Shown here: positions 44,008 through 53,435 of the stretch, in pieces
Numbering within the stretch: the first letter of the stretch is position 1
Layout of the letters: each line of letters opens with the position of its first letter
Assembly (NCBI GenBank): GCA_002382085.1
Contig: DFZK01000002.1
Span: 139,718 to 203,717, forward strand
Reading direction: 5' to 3'
DNA: 64,000 nucleotides
DNA from: Sulfurospirillum sp. UBA4058
GTDB lineage: Bacteria; Campylobacterota; Campylobacteria; Campylobacterales; Sulfurospirillaceae
Translations under genes and position numbers: made by a program
Notes under the pieces: model-generated
Database searches by the model: none
Told to the model about the DNA's origin: nothing
What the model saw: the letters and a program-made list of their open reading frames with translations, nothing else

Positions 44008-45564
44008 TTAGCGGGCAAAGTCGACCGCACGCAATTCGCGAATGACGTTGACTTTAATCTCGCCGGGATATTGCACTTTATTCTCGATCTCTTGTGCGAT
44101 CTCTTTAGCCAATAAAACCGCTTCGTCGTCGTTAATCAATTTGGCATTGGCAATAACGCGAATTTCACGACCGGCATTGATGGCATACACTTGTTTAATG
44201 CCTTGTTTATTTTTGGCGATCTCTTCAATGTCTTGAACCCGCTTCAAGAAGCTTTCCAGAACTTCGCGACGTGCTCCCGGACGTGCGGCGGAAAGCGTAT
44301 CGGCGGCACATACGGCGGCCGATTCGACGGAAGTCGGTTCTTCATGTCCGTGGTGAGCGTAAATTGCATTGATAACGACGTCGTGTTCTTTGTAACGTCG
44401 GCAAATTTCCGCACCTAAATCCACATGGCTACCCGCCGTTTCATGCGTTAGCGCCTTACCGATATCGTGTAAGATTCCCGCACGTCTTGCCAAGAGGACG
44501 TCGCCGCCCGTCTCTGCCGCAATGATACCCGCTAAATGGGCTACTTCTAAGGAGTGGCCGAGTGCATTTTGACCGTAACTGGCTCTAAATTTAAGACGAC
44601 CGATCAATTTAACGATCTCCGGATGCATTTTCGAAAGCCCTAGATCGATAATAATATTTTCACCCTCTTCCATAAGCCCTTGATCAAATTCGTCTTTAAC
44701 TTTTTCGTAAATGCCTTCAATACGTGCAGGCTGAATTCGACCGTCTTGCACTAAAAGTTCAATAACTTTGGTCGCAATTGCACGTCTGTAGAGGTTAAAA
44801 CTACTCAAAATAATTGCATTAGGCGTATCGTCGATAATAATATCTACCCCTAAAAGCATCTCAAGGGTTTTAATGTTGCGACCCTCTTTACCGATAATAC
44901 GACCTTTGAGCTCGTCGTCTTTAATATTAACGACGTTGATCAGACGTTCTGCGGCAAATTCGCCCGCAAAACGCGTCGTTGCCTGCGCTAAAATATAGTT
45001 CACGCGACGTTTAATATCTTGTTTGGCTTCCTCTTCCAAACGACGCGTCGTATGCGCGATTTCCGCACGCGATTGCTCTTCGACTTTGGCGAGGACGATC
45101 TCTTTGGCTTCATTTTGCGTTAAACCCGCGGATCTCTCCAAGACGATTAACGCTTCATTGACTTTTTGGGCGTACTCTTCTTTGAGCTGCAATCCCTCTT
45201 CGTATAAACTCGTCGCATTTCCGTGAAGTTGTTCAAGTTCTTCACGCTCTTTGCCGACTTTTTTCAGTTCTTCTTTATAGCTACGCTCTTTTTTTTCTAA
45301 TTCAAGCATTTTGTCGGTATGCTCTTTTTTCAGAGCGATCGTTCGATCTTCGTATTTACGTTTGGCTTCTAATTCCGCCTCTTTAACTTTTAAATTCGAA
45401 TTACTAAGAATCAGTTCCGCTTCATGCTCGATGGCTTTAGCTTTGGCTCGTGCTTGAGCGACATGTATCTCATAATTTGCGGCTTCCATCTTTTTGGCGA
45501 TGAAAAATCCCGCAACGCCGCTGACTAATGCGGCTCCACCTACGGCTAACGACTCTAGGACCAT
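44008..45564 (-). CDS. rny: Ribonuclease Y
   Basis: 518 aa, full length. It has an N-terminal membrane helix (about 5-24), a long coiled coil (about 30-200), a KH RNA-binding domain ('GRIIGKEGRNIKTLEMLLGVDIIIDDTP') and an HD domain ('ILHDIGKA', 'HVDLGAEIC', 'YAHHGHEE'). It starts mRNA decay at the membrane. The start at 45564 lies within the end of the folate gene, a 95-nt overlap. Confidence 0.96.
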   Translation of the reverse strand: MVLESLAVGGAALVSGVAGFFIAKKMEAANYEIHVAQARAKAKAIEHEAELILSNSNLKVKEAELEAKRKYEDRTIALKKEHTDKMLELEKKERSYKEELKKVGKEREELEQLHGNATSLYEEGLQLKEEYAQKVNEALIVLERSAGLTQNEAKEIVLAKVEEQSRAEIAHTTRRLEEEAKQDIKRRVNYILAQATTRFAGEFAAERLINVVNIKDDELKGRIIGKEGRNIKTLEMLLGVDIIIDDTPNAIILSSFNLYRRAIATKVIELLVQDGRIQPARIEGIYEKVKDEFDQGLMEEGENIIIDLGLSKMHPEIVKLIGRLKFRASYGQNALGHSLEVAHLAGIIAAETGGDVLLARRAGILHDIGKALTHETAGSHVDLGAEICRRYKEHDVVINAIYAHHGHEEPTSVESAAVCAADTLSAARPGARREVLESFLKRVQDIEEIAKNKQGIKQVYAINAGREIRVIANAKLINDDEAVLLAKEIAQEIENKVQYPGEIKVNVIRELRAVDFAR

Positions 45565-46129
45565 TTTCCCCTCTTTTGATGATAGTATAATACGGGGTTA
45601 AATAAATATCGGCTGCAATATCGTGTTCTTCGGATAAACGGCTTTGCGTCATACACAACTCCCTTTGAATAAAGACGATAGGAGGCTTTTTCGTGAGGGT
45701 CTGAAAGAAACGATCGTACATTCCCTTCCCGAAACCCACTCTTTTGAATGCCCCGTCAACCCCGATGACGGGCACCACGGCAAGATCAATCTTGGGCTTT
45801 AACTTAAAAGAGTTTTTCGGCTCTAAGATGTTAAAGGCTTTCTTTTCTAAAGGCAATCTCCATTCTACCATCTTGAAACTAATACCTTCCATAAACGGAA
45901 CGTGTACCTTACATTTTCTACGCCTACATGTCTGAATAACGCTACGAATATCCGCTTCTATCGCAAGCGGATTATACAAGAGAATGGAGTGAACTCGCAT
46001 ATGGTTAAGAAGCGAAGAGAGTTGACGTTGAAGCATTTTATCTCGTCGATAACAGCCGTTTAACGTTTCCAGTTTTGCTCTTGCAAAGGCTCGAAAATGG
46101 GATTTACTTTCGAACTTAATTTTTTCCAT
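45470..46129 (-). CDS. 5-formyltetrahydrofolate cyclo-ligase
   Basis: 219 aa from the ATG at 46129; the frame is open further upstream without a ribosome site. 'HVPFMEG' and 'IDLAVVPVIGVDGAFKRVGFGKGMYDRF' contain the family's glycine-rich nucleotide/folate loop. It converts 5-formyl-THF to methenyl-THF. The last about 30 residues, 'GENGPRVVSRRW' onward, are rich in R and S and overlap the start of rny, so they look like read-through beyond the usual end. Confidence 0.82.
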   Translation of the reverse strand: MEKIKFESKSHFRAFARAKLETLNGCYRRDKMLQRQLSSLLNHMRVHSILLYNPLAIEADIRSVIQTCRRRKCKVHVPFMEGISFKMVEWRLPLEKKAFNILEPKNSFKLKPKIDLAVVPVIGVDGAFKRVGFGKGMYDRFFQTLTKKPPIVFIQRELCMTQSRLSEEHDIAADIYLTPYYTIIKRGENGPRVVSRRWSRISQRRCGIFHRQKDGSRKL

Positions 46130-46193
46130 TGTTGTCACTTTAAGGCTTGTTTGACTACAATCATATCCTTTATAATCTAAAAAAAGGACCATA

Positions 46194-46757
46194 ATGAAAC
46201 TTTGGGCAACCTTGTTACTTGTCTCGATGCTACTGCTCTTAGGGGGATGTTCTTCCGAAAAAAAGAAAACCGATCATCAAAGCGAACCGGCAAAGGTACA
46301 AGAAGACGCAAAAGAGACAAAAGCGGAGAAAATCGTCTTACACGATGCCAACGGAAAAGAAATCGTCGTAACGCCGATCGACAAAGGATTTCAATTTTCC
46401 GGTTACGAAGACAAAGTCGTTTTAGTGAATTTTTTCGCCACATGGTGTCCTCCGTGCAAAGCCGAAATTCCCCATCTGAACAATCTTCAAGATAAATACA
46501 AAGACCGTTTAGTCATTTTGAGCGTTTTATTGGAAGAGAACAAATCGCAAGAAGAACTCAACAGTTTCATTCAATACAACGCTATTAACTACGTCATCGT
46601 TAACGGTATCGAAAATTTCAAATTTGCTCAAAGCGTCGGCGGCGTTAAAAATATTCCTCTAATGTTTCTCTACGATAAAAACGGTAAATACTCCACGCAT
46701 TACGTCGGTGCGATCCCCGAAGAGATGATCGAAGCCGACATTAAAAAAGTACTTTAA
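46194..46757 (+). CDS. TlpA-like thioredoxin-fold lipoprotein
   Basis: 187 aa. The signal peptide ends in the lipobox LLGGC (C at about 19), so it is a membrane-anchored periplasmic lipoprotein. After a charged linker the thioredoxin domain carries the WCPPC active site in 'NFFATWCPPCKAEIPH' and the cis-proline in 'KNIPLMFL'. It probably reduces disulphides, for example in cytochrome c maturation. Its stop overlaps the ftsY start by 1 nt (TAATG). Confidence 0.9.
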   Translation: MKLWATLLLVSMLLLLGGCSSEKKKTDHQSEPAKVQEDAKETKAEKIVLHDANGKEIVVTPIDKGFQFSGYEDKVVLVNFFATWCPPCKAEIPHLNNLQDKYKDRLVILSVLLEENKSQEELNSFIQYNAINYVIVNGIENFKFAQSVGGVKNIPLMFLYDKNGKYSTHYVGAIPEEMIEADIKKVL

Positions 46758-47641
46758 TGTTTAGCTTTATCAAAAAAGGACTGGAAAAAACACTCGGTTC
46801 GATTAAAGATATTTTACCCGAGCGTGTCGAAAAAATCGACAAAACGCTTTTAGAAGAGATCCTCATCGAATCGGATATTCCTTATGAGCTTATCGAAGAG
46901 ATTCTTTACTACCTTCCTCCCGCTTCTTCCGTCGCAAGAGCCGACGTGAGACGCGTTTTAAAAGCTTATTTTACCTATAAATCACCCGAACTTACATGTA
47001 AACAAACACCGTTTGTGGAACTGGTTATCGGCGTCAACGGAGCGGGAAAAACGACGACGATCGCCAAACTGGCACACAACTATAAAAAAGCCTCTCAAAG
47101 CGTACTTCTGGGTGCGGCGGATACGTTTAGAGCCGCGGCGATCGAGCAACTGAAAAGTTGGGCGGACAAAGTGGACGTCGGTATCGTTTACACCGCACAA
47201 GGACATGACCCCTCAGCCGTCGCATACGATACCATTAGCTCCGCGATCGCTAAAAAAATTGACCGCGTCATCATTGATACGGCGGGACGCCTGCACAATC
47301 AGGTCAACCTTGCCAATGAACTCAAAAAAATCGTACGTATTTGCGATAAAGCACTTCTCGGTGCCCCTCACCGCAAAATTTTGATTTTAGACGGTACGCA
47401 AGGTACGTCGGCAATTAACCAAGCCAAAGCCTTCCATGAAATGATCGGCATCGACGCAATCATTATCACGAAATTAGACGGTACCGCTAAAGGCGGATCG
47501 CTTTTCGGTATCGCTAAAGCGTTGGAACTTCCGATTCTCTACGTCGGCGTCGGAGAGGGGAAAGACGATTTAATTCCTTTTAATTCCGATGAATACGTCG
47601 ATACGATTTTAGACGCTATTTTTACGCCCGACCATGGCTAA
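46757..47641 (+). CDS. ftsY: Signal recognition particle receptor FtsY
   Basis: 294 aa. It lacks the long acidic A domain, as in related species. The NG domain is complete: G1 'GVNGAGKTTTIAKLA', 'DTFRAAAIEQL', 'DTAGRLHNQ', 'TKLDGTAKGG' and 'GVGEGKDDLIPF'. It docks ribosome-SRP complexes at the membrane. It is followed by radA with an 8-nt overlap. Confidence 0.96.
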   Translation: MFSFIKKGLEKTLGSIKDILPERVEKIDKTLLEEILIESDIPYELIEEILYYLPPASSVARADVRRVLKAYFTYKSPELTCKQTPFVELVIGVNGAGKTTTIAKLAHNYKKASQSVLLGAADTFRAAAIEQLKSWADKVDVGIVYTAQGHDPSAVAYDTISSAIAKKIDRVIIDTAGRLHNQVNLANELKKIVRICDKALLGAPHRKILILDGTQGTSAINQAKAFHEMIGIDAIIITKLDGTAKGGSLFGIAKALELPILYVGVGEGKDDLIPFNSDEYVDTILDAIFTPDHG

Positions 47642-48986
47642 AAAACAAATTCTCTTCGAGTGCCAAGCCTGTGGGCATCAAAGTGCCAAATGGCTCGGAA
47701 AATGTCCCAATTGCGGTGCTTGGGACGAATTTATCGAACTTTCGCAAAAACAAATCGACGTTTTAAAAGAGACCGGATCAAAACCCGAGTCTTCACAAAG
47801 CCGAGCCGTTTCCATTACCGAAGTGACGTATGAGCAAATCGAGCGTTTCAGCTCAGGCGACAAAGAGCTCGATCTCGTGCTCGGCGGCGGCATCGTCGAA
47901 GGAAGTCTCACGCTGATTGGCGGTAGTCCCGGAGTCGGAAAATCGACCTTACTGCTTAAAATTGCGGGAAACTTGGCACGTGAAGGCAAAAAAGTGCTTT
48001 ACGTCAGCGGCGAAGAGTCTTCAAGCCAAATTAAGCTACGGGCAAATCGCGTCGATAGCAACTACGAAGCACTTTATCTTCTTTCCGAGATCAAACTCGA
48101 TACGATTTTTACGGAACTTGAAACACATTCGTATAAAATCTTGATTATCGACTCGATCCAAACCCTTTACAGCGAAAAAATTGCCTCCGCACCGGGGAGC
48201 GTTTCGCAAGTACGCGAAATTACGTTTGAACTGATGCGTTTTGGCAAAGAACGCAATATCGCGATTTTTATTATCGGGCATATTACCAAAGAAGGTGCCA
48301 TTGCCGGTCCTAGAGTCTTAGAACATATGGTCGATACCGTTTTGTATTTCGAGGGTGATTCGTCTAGAGAGCTTCGTCTGTTAAGAGGCTTTAAAAATCG
48401 TTTCGGAGCAACCAGCGAAGTGGGTATTTTCGAGATGACGAAGGCGGGACTCGTCAGTGCTAAAGACGTCTCTAAAAAATTTTTCACGCGTGGCCGTGCA
48501 CAAGCAGGCTCTGCCATTACCGTCTTAATGGAAGGATCGCGTCCGATCGTTTTGGAAGTTCAAGCTTTAGTGAGCGATAGCGGTTATCCCAATCCCAAAC
48601 GGAGTGCCACGGGATACGAGATCAATCGTCTGACGATGCTTTTAGCCCTTTTAGAGCGAAAACTCGACCTTCCTTTTAACCAGTACGACGTTTTCGTCAA
48701 TATTGCAGGAGGGATTAAGATCAGCGAAACTTCGGCAGATTTAGCGATTATCGCCGCTATTATCAGCTCGTATCGCAACCGTCCGATTAGTAAAGATACC
48801 GTTTTTATCGGCGAAGTCTCACTGATCGGGGACGTACGCGATATTTTCAACCTCGATTTACGCCTTAAAGAAGCAAAATCGCAACACTTCGAAAAAGCGA
48901 TCGTTCCGTCATTACCGATTGAACCGATTGAAGGCGTTAAGTGTTATCCGATCGATGAAGTCTCAAAATTAATCGAATGGATGTAA
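47634..48986 (+). CDS. radA: DNA repair protein RadA
   Basis: 450 aa. A four-cysteine zinc finger (CQAC...CPNC) at the N-terminus is followed by a RecA-like ATPase with Walker A GSPGVGKST, the RadA-specific 'KNRFG' motif, and a Lon-protease-like C-terminal domain. It is a branch-migration helicase in recombination, including that of incoming DNA. It is co-transcribed with ftsY. Confidence 0.96.
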   Translation: MAKKQILFECQACGHQSAKWLGKCPNCGAWDEFIELSQKQIDVLKETGSKPESSQSRAVSITEVTYEQIERFSSGDKELDLVLGGGIVEGSLTLIGGSPGVGKSTLLLKIAGNLAREGKKVLYVSGEESSSQIKLRANRVDSNYEALYLLSEIKLDTIFTELETHSYKILIIDSIQTLYSEKIASAPGSVSQVREITFELMRFGKERNIAIFIIGHITKEGAIAGPRVLEHMVDTVLYFEGDSSRELRLLRGFKNRFGATSEVGIFEMTKAGLVSAKDVSKKFFTRGRAQAGSAITVLMEGSRPIVLEVQALVSDSGYPNPKRSATGYEINRLTMLLALLERKLDLPFNQYDVFVNIAGGIKISETSADLAIIAAIISSYRNRPISKDTVFIGEVSLIGDVRDIFNLDLRLKEAKSQHFEKAIVPSLPIEPIEGVKCYPIDEVSKLIEWM

Positions 48987-49048
48987 AAAAAATTATCGTT
49001 TAGACGATATGTCTTATACGAAATTTATTTGGATGAAAAAGGAAGAAA

Positions 49049-49597
49049 ATGGCGGGTAAAAAACCTGAAGACGGCGAAGCCGTCGTTGAGAAAAAAGCAA
49101 AAGGCAACACCGTTCTTATCGTGATTATCGCTTTATTGGTTCTTTTATTGGTCGGCGGCGGAGCAGCGGCATTTTTACTTTTAAGCGGCGGCCACGACGA
49201 AGCGAGTGCAGATGCGGGACATGCGACGGCACCGCAAGAATCCAAAGCGGCTCCTAAAAAAAGTAGCAGTAAAAAATCGACCGACCACTTAACCGTAGGA
49301 CCGATGTATCCGATGACGCCTTTTGTCGTCAACTTACTCAGCGAGAGCGGCAATCGCTTTTTAAAAGTCTCGATCGATTTAGAACTTAGCGACGCTAAAT
49401 TACAACCGGAAATGGATCATAAAAAATCTCTCATTCGCGATATTATTATCCGTACGTTTTCCTCTAAAACATTTGAGGAAGTCAGTACGCTCAAAGGCAA
49501 GGACAAGCTCAAAGAAGAGGTGTTGGATAAAATCAACGAAAATCTTTCCGACGGTCAAGTCAAAAATATCTATTTTACCGATTTCGTGGTTCAATGA
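49049..49597 (+). CDS. fliL: Flagellar basal-body protein FliL
   Basis: 182 aa. One membrane helix (about 22-45), a flexible linker rich in A, S and K, then the periplasmic FliL domain beginning 'GPMYPMTPFVVNLLSESGNRFLKVSIDLELSD' and ending 'VKNIYFTDFVVQ'. It stabilises the stator around the flagellar motor. It overlaps acpS by 4 nt. Confidence 0.93.
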   Translation: MAGKKPEDGEAVVEKKAKGNTVLIVIIALLVLLLVGGGAAAFLLLSGGHDEASADAGHATAPQESKAAPKKSSSKKSTDHLTVGPMYPMTPFVVNLLSESGNRFLKVSIDLELSDAKLQPEMDHKKSLIRDIIIRTFSSKTFEEVSTLKGKDKLKEEVLDKINENLSDGQVKNIYFTDFVVQ

Positions 49598-49968
49598 TCG
49601 GTATTGATCTCGTATCCATTGCACGCATTACGCATATGCGCGAACGCTTCGGTGATAAAGCGTTCGCAAAATTTTTATCCGAAGAAGAGTTGGCGTTGGT
49701 ACACAACGATGCGACGGCGGCTGGATTTTATGCCGCTAAAGAGGCGATTTCAAAAGCTTTAGGTATCGGCATTTGTGAACAATGCGGATTTATGGATATT
49801 AAACTCCGCAAAGACGTTCGTAACGCACCTTCTTTTACGCTCTCTAAACACCTTGTCGAAGCTTACGAGATTTGCGATCTTTCGCTTTCTATTACGCATG
49901 AAAACGGCTTTGCGATTGCGGTAGCCGTCATTGAAGGAAAGAAGCATCAACGTCCGCTTTGGCATTAA
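49594..49968 (+). CDS. acpS: Holo-[acyl-carrier-protein] synthase
   Basis: 124 aa with the two metal-site motifs: 'GIDLVSIARI' (D4 region) and 'FYAAKEAISKALGIGI' (E-A-x-x-K). It transfers 4'-phosphopantetheine to the acyl carrier protein. The length is normal. It converges with thiS with a 4-nt overlap. Confidence 0.93.
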   Translation: MIGIDLVSIARITHMRERFGDKAFAKFLSEEELALVHNDATAAGFYAAKEAISKALGIGICEQCGFMDIKLRKDVRNAPSFTLSKHLVEAYEICDLSLSITHENGFAIAVAVIEGKKHQRPLWH

Positions 49969-50162
49969 CCTCCGCCTACAAACTGTAAAAATTCGACTTT
50001 ATCCTTTTCGTGAAGCTCGAAAGTCTCCCACTGCTCTTTTTTAATCACGTTCATATTAACCGCGGCCGCCATAACTTTCGTTTCAATACCCAAATCCATG
50101 ATCAAGGCTTGAATGGTTGTCGCGTTCGTCTCTTGCGGAACTCCGTTAATGATTAAGTGCAT
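49965..50162 (-). CDS. thiS: ThiS sulfur-carrier protein
   Basis: 65 aa from the ATG at 50162 (GGAGC 8 nt upstream). It is a ubiquitin-like fold ending VGGG, one residue beyond the usual GG that is thiocarboxylated for thiamine thiazole synthesis; the end should be checked because the extra G may matter. It overlaps the upstream MidA-like gene by 10 nt. Confidence 0.82.
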   Translation of the reverse strand: MHLIINGVPQETNATTIQALIMDLGIETKVMAAAVNMNVIKKEQWETFELHEKDKVEFLQFVGGG

Positions 50163-51187
50163 TTCAATGCTCCTTTTCGAAAACATGCCATTTTAAAGCG
50201 TTCTCCCATAAATGCGGGATCGATCAGCGTTTTGATGCGATTTTTTTCTCTTTCATAAGCTTCTTCACTCGCATGTTCGGCAAAAAGTTCCAAAAGTTCG
50301 ATCAATCCAAAATCGATCAATGCTTTCATTTGCGAACAAAACTCTTTGAGAGAAACACCGTTTTTTTCAAACGCTTTAAACAAATGGCTAAAACAAACGT
50401 CATACGTGAGATCCGCATCGGCGAAAAAGGTATCGAAAGTACGTGCTTCGCGTTGAGAGCCTTGAACGAGATCGCTTAATGCAAAGAAAGGATAAACATG
50501 ATGCTTAGCGTAAACGCGAAGCGAAAAGTCTTCGCGAGCCTCTTTTTGACCGTAATCAAACGTTACAAACTCGAACCGATCGGCACTACGCGCCATCGAA
50601 GCAACGAACGTTTCGTAGGCTAAACACAATTCACCTTTCCGAACGCCGTACTCTTTGGCTTTGAGCAATGTCGATTCGTCCATCGGTTTGAACACCGCTT
50701 GATTCGCTTCGATATACAACATCTTATCGTCGTAAATCACTTCACACGCAAAGGCGTCGAAAATTTCGTTGGCAACGAAAAAAGCCTCTTCAACGCTTAC
50801 TTCTTCGAGGGATTTGACATGCCTTAAAGTAAGGGCATCTCCAAAGGCTTCTTTGAAATAGGCTTTTTGCATACGTTCGTTCTGTTCAAAAGGCTCGACG
50901 ATAACAAAGCAAAGCGTTTTCAACCATTCCGGTTTCAGCGTGTAGAGAAACTGAATCATATCGGCAAGGAGATACCCTTTATGCGCACCGATTTCAACGA
51001 CATGACATGTAGGGCTTAAAAAACCGCTTTCAATCGTCGAAATCAGACGCTTGGCAATCGATCCGCCGAAAAACATACTCGTACTCGCGGCGGTGTAAAA
51101 ATCGCCCTCTTTTCCGATGGTGCGTTTTTGCGTATAATAGCCCCGATCGCCGTAAAGCCATTCGTACATGTAAGCGCTAAATTTCAA
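50153..51187 (-). CDS. MidA/NDUFAF7-like SAM-dependent methyltransferase
   Basis: 344 aa, with the DUF185/MidA hallmarks: N-terminal 'YMYEWLYGDRGYYTQKRTIGKEGDFYTAASTS', SAM site 'VVEIGAHKGYLLADMIQFL', and 'VANEIFDAFACEVIY'. Mitochondrial relatives methylate a complex I subunit, and bacterial members are protein-arginine methyltransferase-like. The target here is unknown. It lies 3 bp after argD. Confidence 0.87.
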   Translation of the reverse strand: MKFSAYMYEWLYGDRGYYTQKRTIGKEGDFYTAASTSMFFGGSIAKRLISTIESGFLSPTCHVVEIGAHKGYLLADMIQFLYTLKPEWLKTLCFVIVEPFEQNERMQKAYFKEAFGDALTLRHVKSLEEVSVEEAFFVANEIFDAFACEVIYDDKMLYIEANQAVFKPMDESTLLKAKEYGVRKGELCLAYETFVASMARSADRFEFVTFDYGQKEAREDFSLRVYAKHHVYPFFALSDLVQGSQREARTFDTFFADADLTYDVCFSHLFKAFEKNGVSLKEFCSQMKALIDFGLIELLELFAEHASEEAYEREKNRIKTLIDPAFMGERFKMACFRKGALKCT

Positions 51188-51190
51188 CGT

Positions 51191-52378
51191 TTATCCAAGT
51201 GCCTTACATGCACGCTCTAAGCGTTTAAAGCCTTCATTCATCTCCTCTTTGGAAATGGTTAGAGGCGGTAAGAATCGAAGCGTATTTTGTCCTGCTTTTA
51301 AAACCAAAACGCCTTCTTCAAAAGCTTTTTTAATCATACTCGCCAAAATATCGCCACTTTTGCATCGAAGTCCTCGCATGAGTCCTAGTCCTTCAACGCT
51401 TTCGAATAAACTCGGAAACGCTTGACATATCGCTTTTAATTTTGCATCGAAATAGATCAACGCCTCATCGAGCATACCGCTTTGTTTATACTCTTCCAAA
51501 ATAGCTAAAGCTTCTAAACCCGCACGCGTCGAGAGAAAATTGCCTCCAAACGTACTGCCGTGATCCCCCGCTTCAAAGATGTCTTTGTGCTTCGTAATCA
51601 CCGCTCCGATGGGAACGCCGCCTGCTAGACCTTTCGCAAGGGTAATAATATCCGGTTCGATTTCGTACAACGTCGTCGCCAAAAATTCGCCGCTTCGAAA
51701 GACGCCGCTTTGCACTTCGTCGATAATCAGCAAAATCTCTTTCGTTTTTAAAAATGCCGCGAGTGCTTGAATCTCCTCTTTCGGAAACGCTTTGACGCCG
51801 CCTTCGCCTTGTACGAGTTCCAACATGACAGCTACGGTTTCATCGTCGATACTGTTGTAAAGATCCGCAATCGCTTTGGTATAAGAAAAACCTTCAGGAT
51901 ACGGTGCAAAGGCTGTTTTATGAAAACTCTCTTGCCCCGTCGCTTTCACCGTCGTAATCGTACGACCGTGAAACGAATGCTCTAAAGTTAACACTTTATA
52001 GCGTTTATTGGCAAATCTTTTTTCGCCGTATTTACGGGCTAATTTAATGGCACCTTCGTTTGCCTCGGCCCCCGAGTTTCCAAAGAAAACCGCAACGTCA
52101 AATCCGGTAAGTTCATGAATTTTTTGAGCCAATTTTGCCTGAGGTTCTATCATGTAGAGGTTTGAAGTATGAATCAAATGACGCGCTTGGTCACTAATCG
52201 CATCGGCGAGCCTTTGATTGCCGTGCCCTACGCTGACGACGCCGATACCGCTCGTGAAGTCGATATAATCCCTTCCCTTGTCGTCAAACAGCGTTGCGTT
52301 GATGCCGTGTTTAAAATTGACATAGTTTCTTGCATAAGTATGCAACACGTACGTTTTGTCCATGGTTTCAAAATCCAT
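51191..52378 (-). CDS. argD: Acetylornithine aminotransferase
   Basis: A 395-aa class III PLP aminotransferase. The start ATG at 52378 follows AGAGGAG. 'FGNSGAEANEGAIKLARKYG', 'LEHSFHGRTITT', 'IIDEVQSGVFRSG' and the PLP lysine in TLAKGLAGGVPIG are all present. It acts in arginine biosynthesis and may also serve in lysine biosynthesis as succinyl-DAP aminotransferase. Confidence 0.92.
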   Translation of the reverse strand: MDFETMDKTYVLHTYARNYVNFKHGINATLFDDKGRDYIDFTSGIGVVSVGHGNQRLADAISDQARHLIHTSNLYMIEPQAKLAQKIHELTGFDVAVFFGNSGAEANEGAIKLARKYGEKRFANKRYKVLTLEHSFHGRTITTVKATGQESFHKTAFAPYPEGFSYTKAIADLYNSIDDETVAVMLELVQGEGGVKAFPKEEIQALAAFLKTKEILLIIDEVQSGVFRSGEFLATTLYEIEPDIITLAKGLAGGVPIGAVITKHKDIFEAGDHGSTFGGNFLSTRAGLEALAILEEYKQSGMLDEALIYFDAKLKAICQAFPSLFESVEGLGLMRGLRCKSGDILASMIKKAFEEGVLVLKAGQNTLRFLPPLTISKEEMNEGFKRLERACKALG

Positions 52379-52416
52379 TGGCTACTCCTCTAAAAAAATG
52401 CAATTATAGCAAATGC

Positions 52417-53025
52417 CTACCCAATTTTGGGCAAATTCCATTTTTTATAATAGGCAAGCAACCGAAGCGAAACCCCGAAGATAAAAACGACCATAAAGGC
52501 AACGTATCCTTGAATGCCTAAAGCGTCAAACGTAAATAAAATCGCACCGACGAGCAAAGAGACCGTACCGTAAAATTCGCTGGTGAGTAAAAAAGGCACG
52601 CGATTGAGTAAAATATCGCGAAGAACGCCACCGCCTACGGCCGTAATGAGTGCCATTAATACGACCCCGAAAAAATTGAAGTCCGCTTGTAAGCCGATGA
52701 GTGCGCCTGAAATAGAAAAAGAAACCAGTCCCAAAGTATCGCTGATAATAAAATAAAACGTCTTCTCGATTTCGTCTTTTTGATGCAACCGAAGCACAAT
52801 ACTCAGAACAATCACGCCGATAACTAACAACGACGGGAGAAGATGCGTAAACGTATAGGGAGTTCTTTCGACGATCGTATCGCGTACGATCCCGCCGCCT
52901 AAAGCCGTTAAAAAAGAGGCGATAAAAATACCCAAGAGATCCAAACGCTCCTTGACCGCCACGTAAAAACCGCTAAGGGCAAAAGCTACGGTTCCGATAA
53001 TCTCAGCGACTTCCAACTCAACCAT
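52417..53025 (-). CDS. TRIC/UPF0126-family membrane channel protein
   Basis: A 202-aa protein with about seven helices arranged as two internal repeats, each carrying a 'TALGGGIVRD' / 'TAVGGGVLRD' loop, the hallmark of the UPF0126/TRIC cation-channel family. It overlaps ruvX by 8 nt. Confidence 0.88.
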   Translation of the reverse strand: MVELEVAEIIGTVAFALSGFYVAVKERLDLLGIFIASFLTALGGGIVRDTIVERTPYTFTHLLPSLLVIGVIVLSIVLRLHQKDEIEKTFYFIISDTLGLVSFSISGALIGLQADFNFFGVVLMALITAVGGGVLRDILLNRVPFLLTSEFYGTVSLLVGAILFTFDALGIQGYVAFMVVFIFGVSLRLLAYYKKWNLPKIG

Positions 53026-53425
53026 GCGTTCCCTTTAACGTCTCCAAATACCGCTCCAAAATGACTTTTGCCGCAATAGAATCGATGCGTCCGTCACGTT
53101 TTTGACGCATGACGCCTTGCATCATCTCTTTGGCTTCAGAACTAGAGCCGTATTCGTCTTGATAAACGACTTCGCCGTTAAAATGCAATAGCCCGACGAA
53201 GTGTTCGATGCGTCGTTTCATCTCCGCTTCGCTACTGCCGCCTTTGGGTAATCCTACAATCAAAAGGTCGATATTCCACGTCGTTAAAAACGTATCTACT
53301 TCGCGTGCGGCTTGATCGCGATTTTTTCGCAAAATCGCTTCTTGAGGCATGACGAGAGACTCGCCTAAACACAATGCCGTACCGATTCGTTTTAAACCGA
53401 TATCGATCGCCGCTATTTTTTTCAT
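53018..53425 (-). CDS. ruvX: Holliday junction resolvase-like RuvX/YqgF
   Basis: 135 aa with an RNase H fold. 'AIDIGLKRIGTALC' carries the first catalytic aspartate, 'LLIVGLPKGG' the second strand and 'YQDEYGSSSEA' the conserved acid. It acts in 16S rRNA maturation or junction resolution. The dprA / ruvX neighbourhood is conserved in relatives. Confidence 0.92.
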   Translation of the reverse strand: MKKIAAIDIGLKRIGTALCLGESLVMPQEAILRKNRDQAAREVDTFLTTWNIDLLIVGLPKGGSSEAEMKRRIEHFVGLLHFNGEVVYQDEYGSSSEAKEMMQGVMRQKRDGRIDSIAAKVILERYLETLKGTHG

Positions 53426-53435
53426 TTTAGACTTC

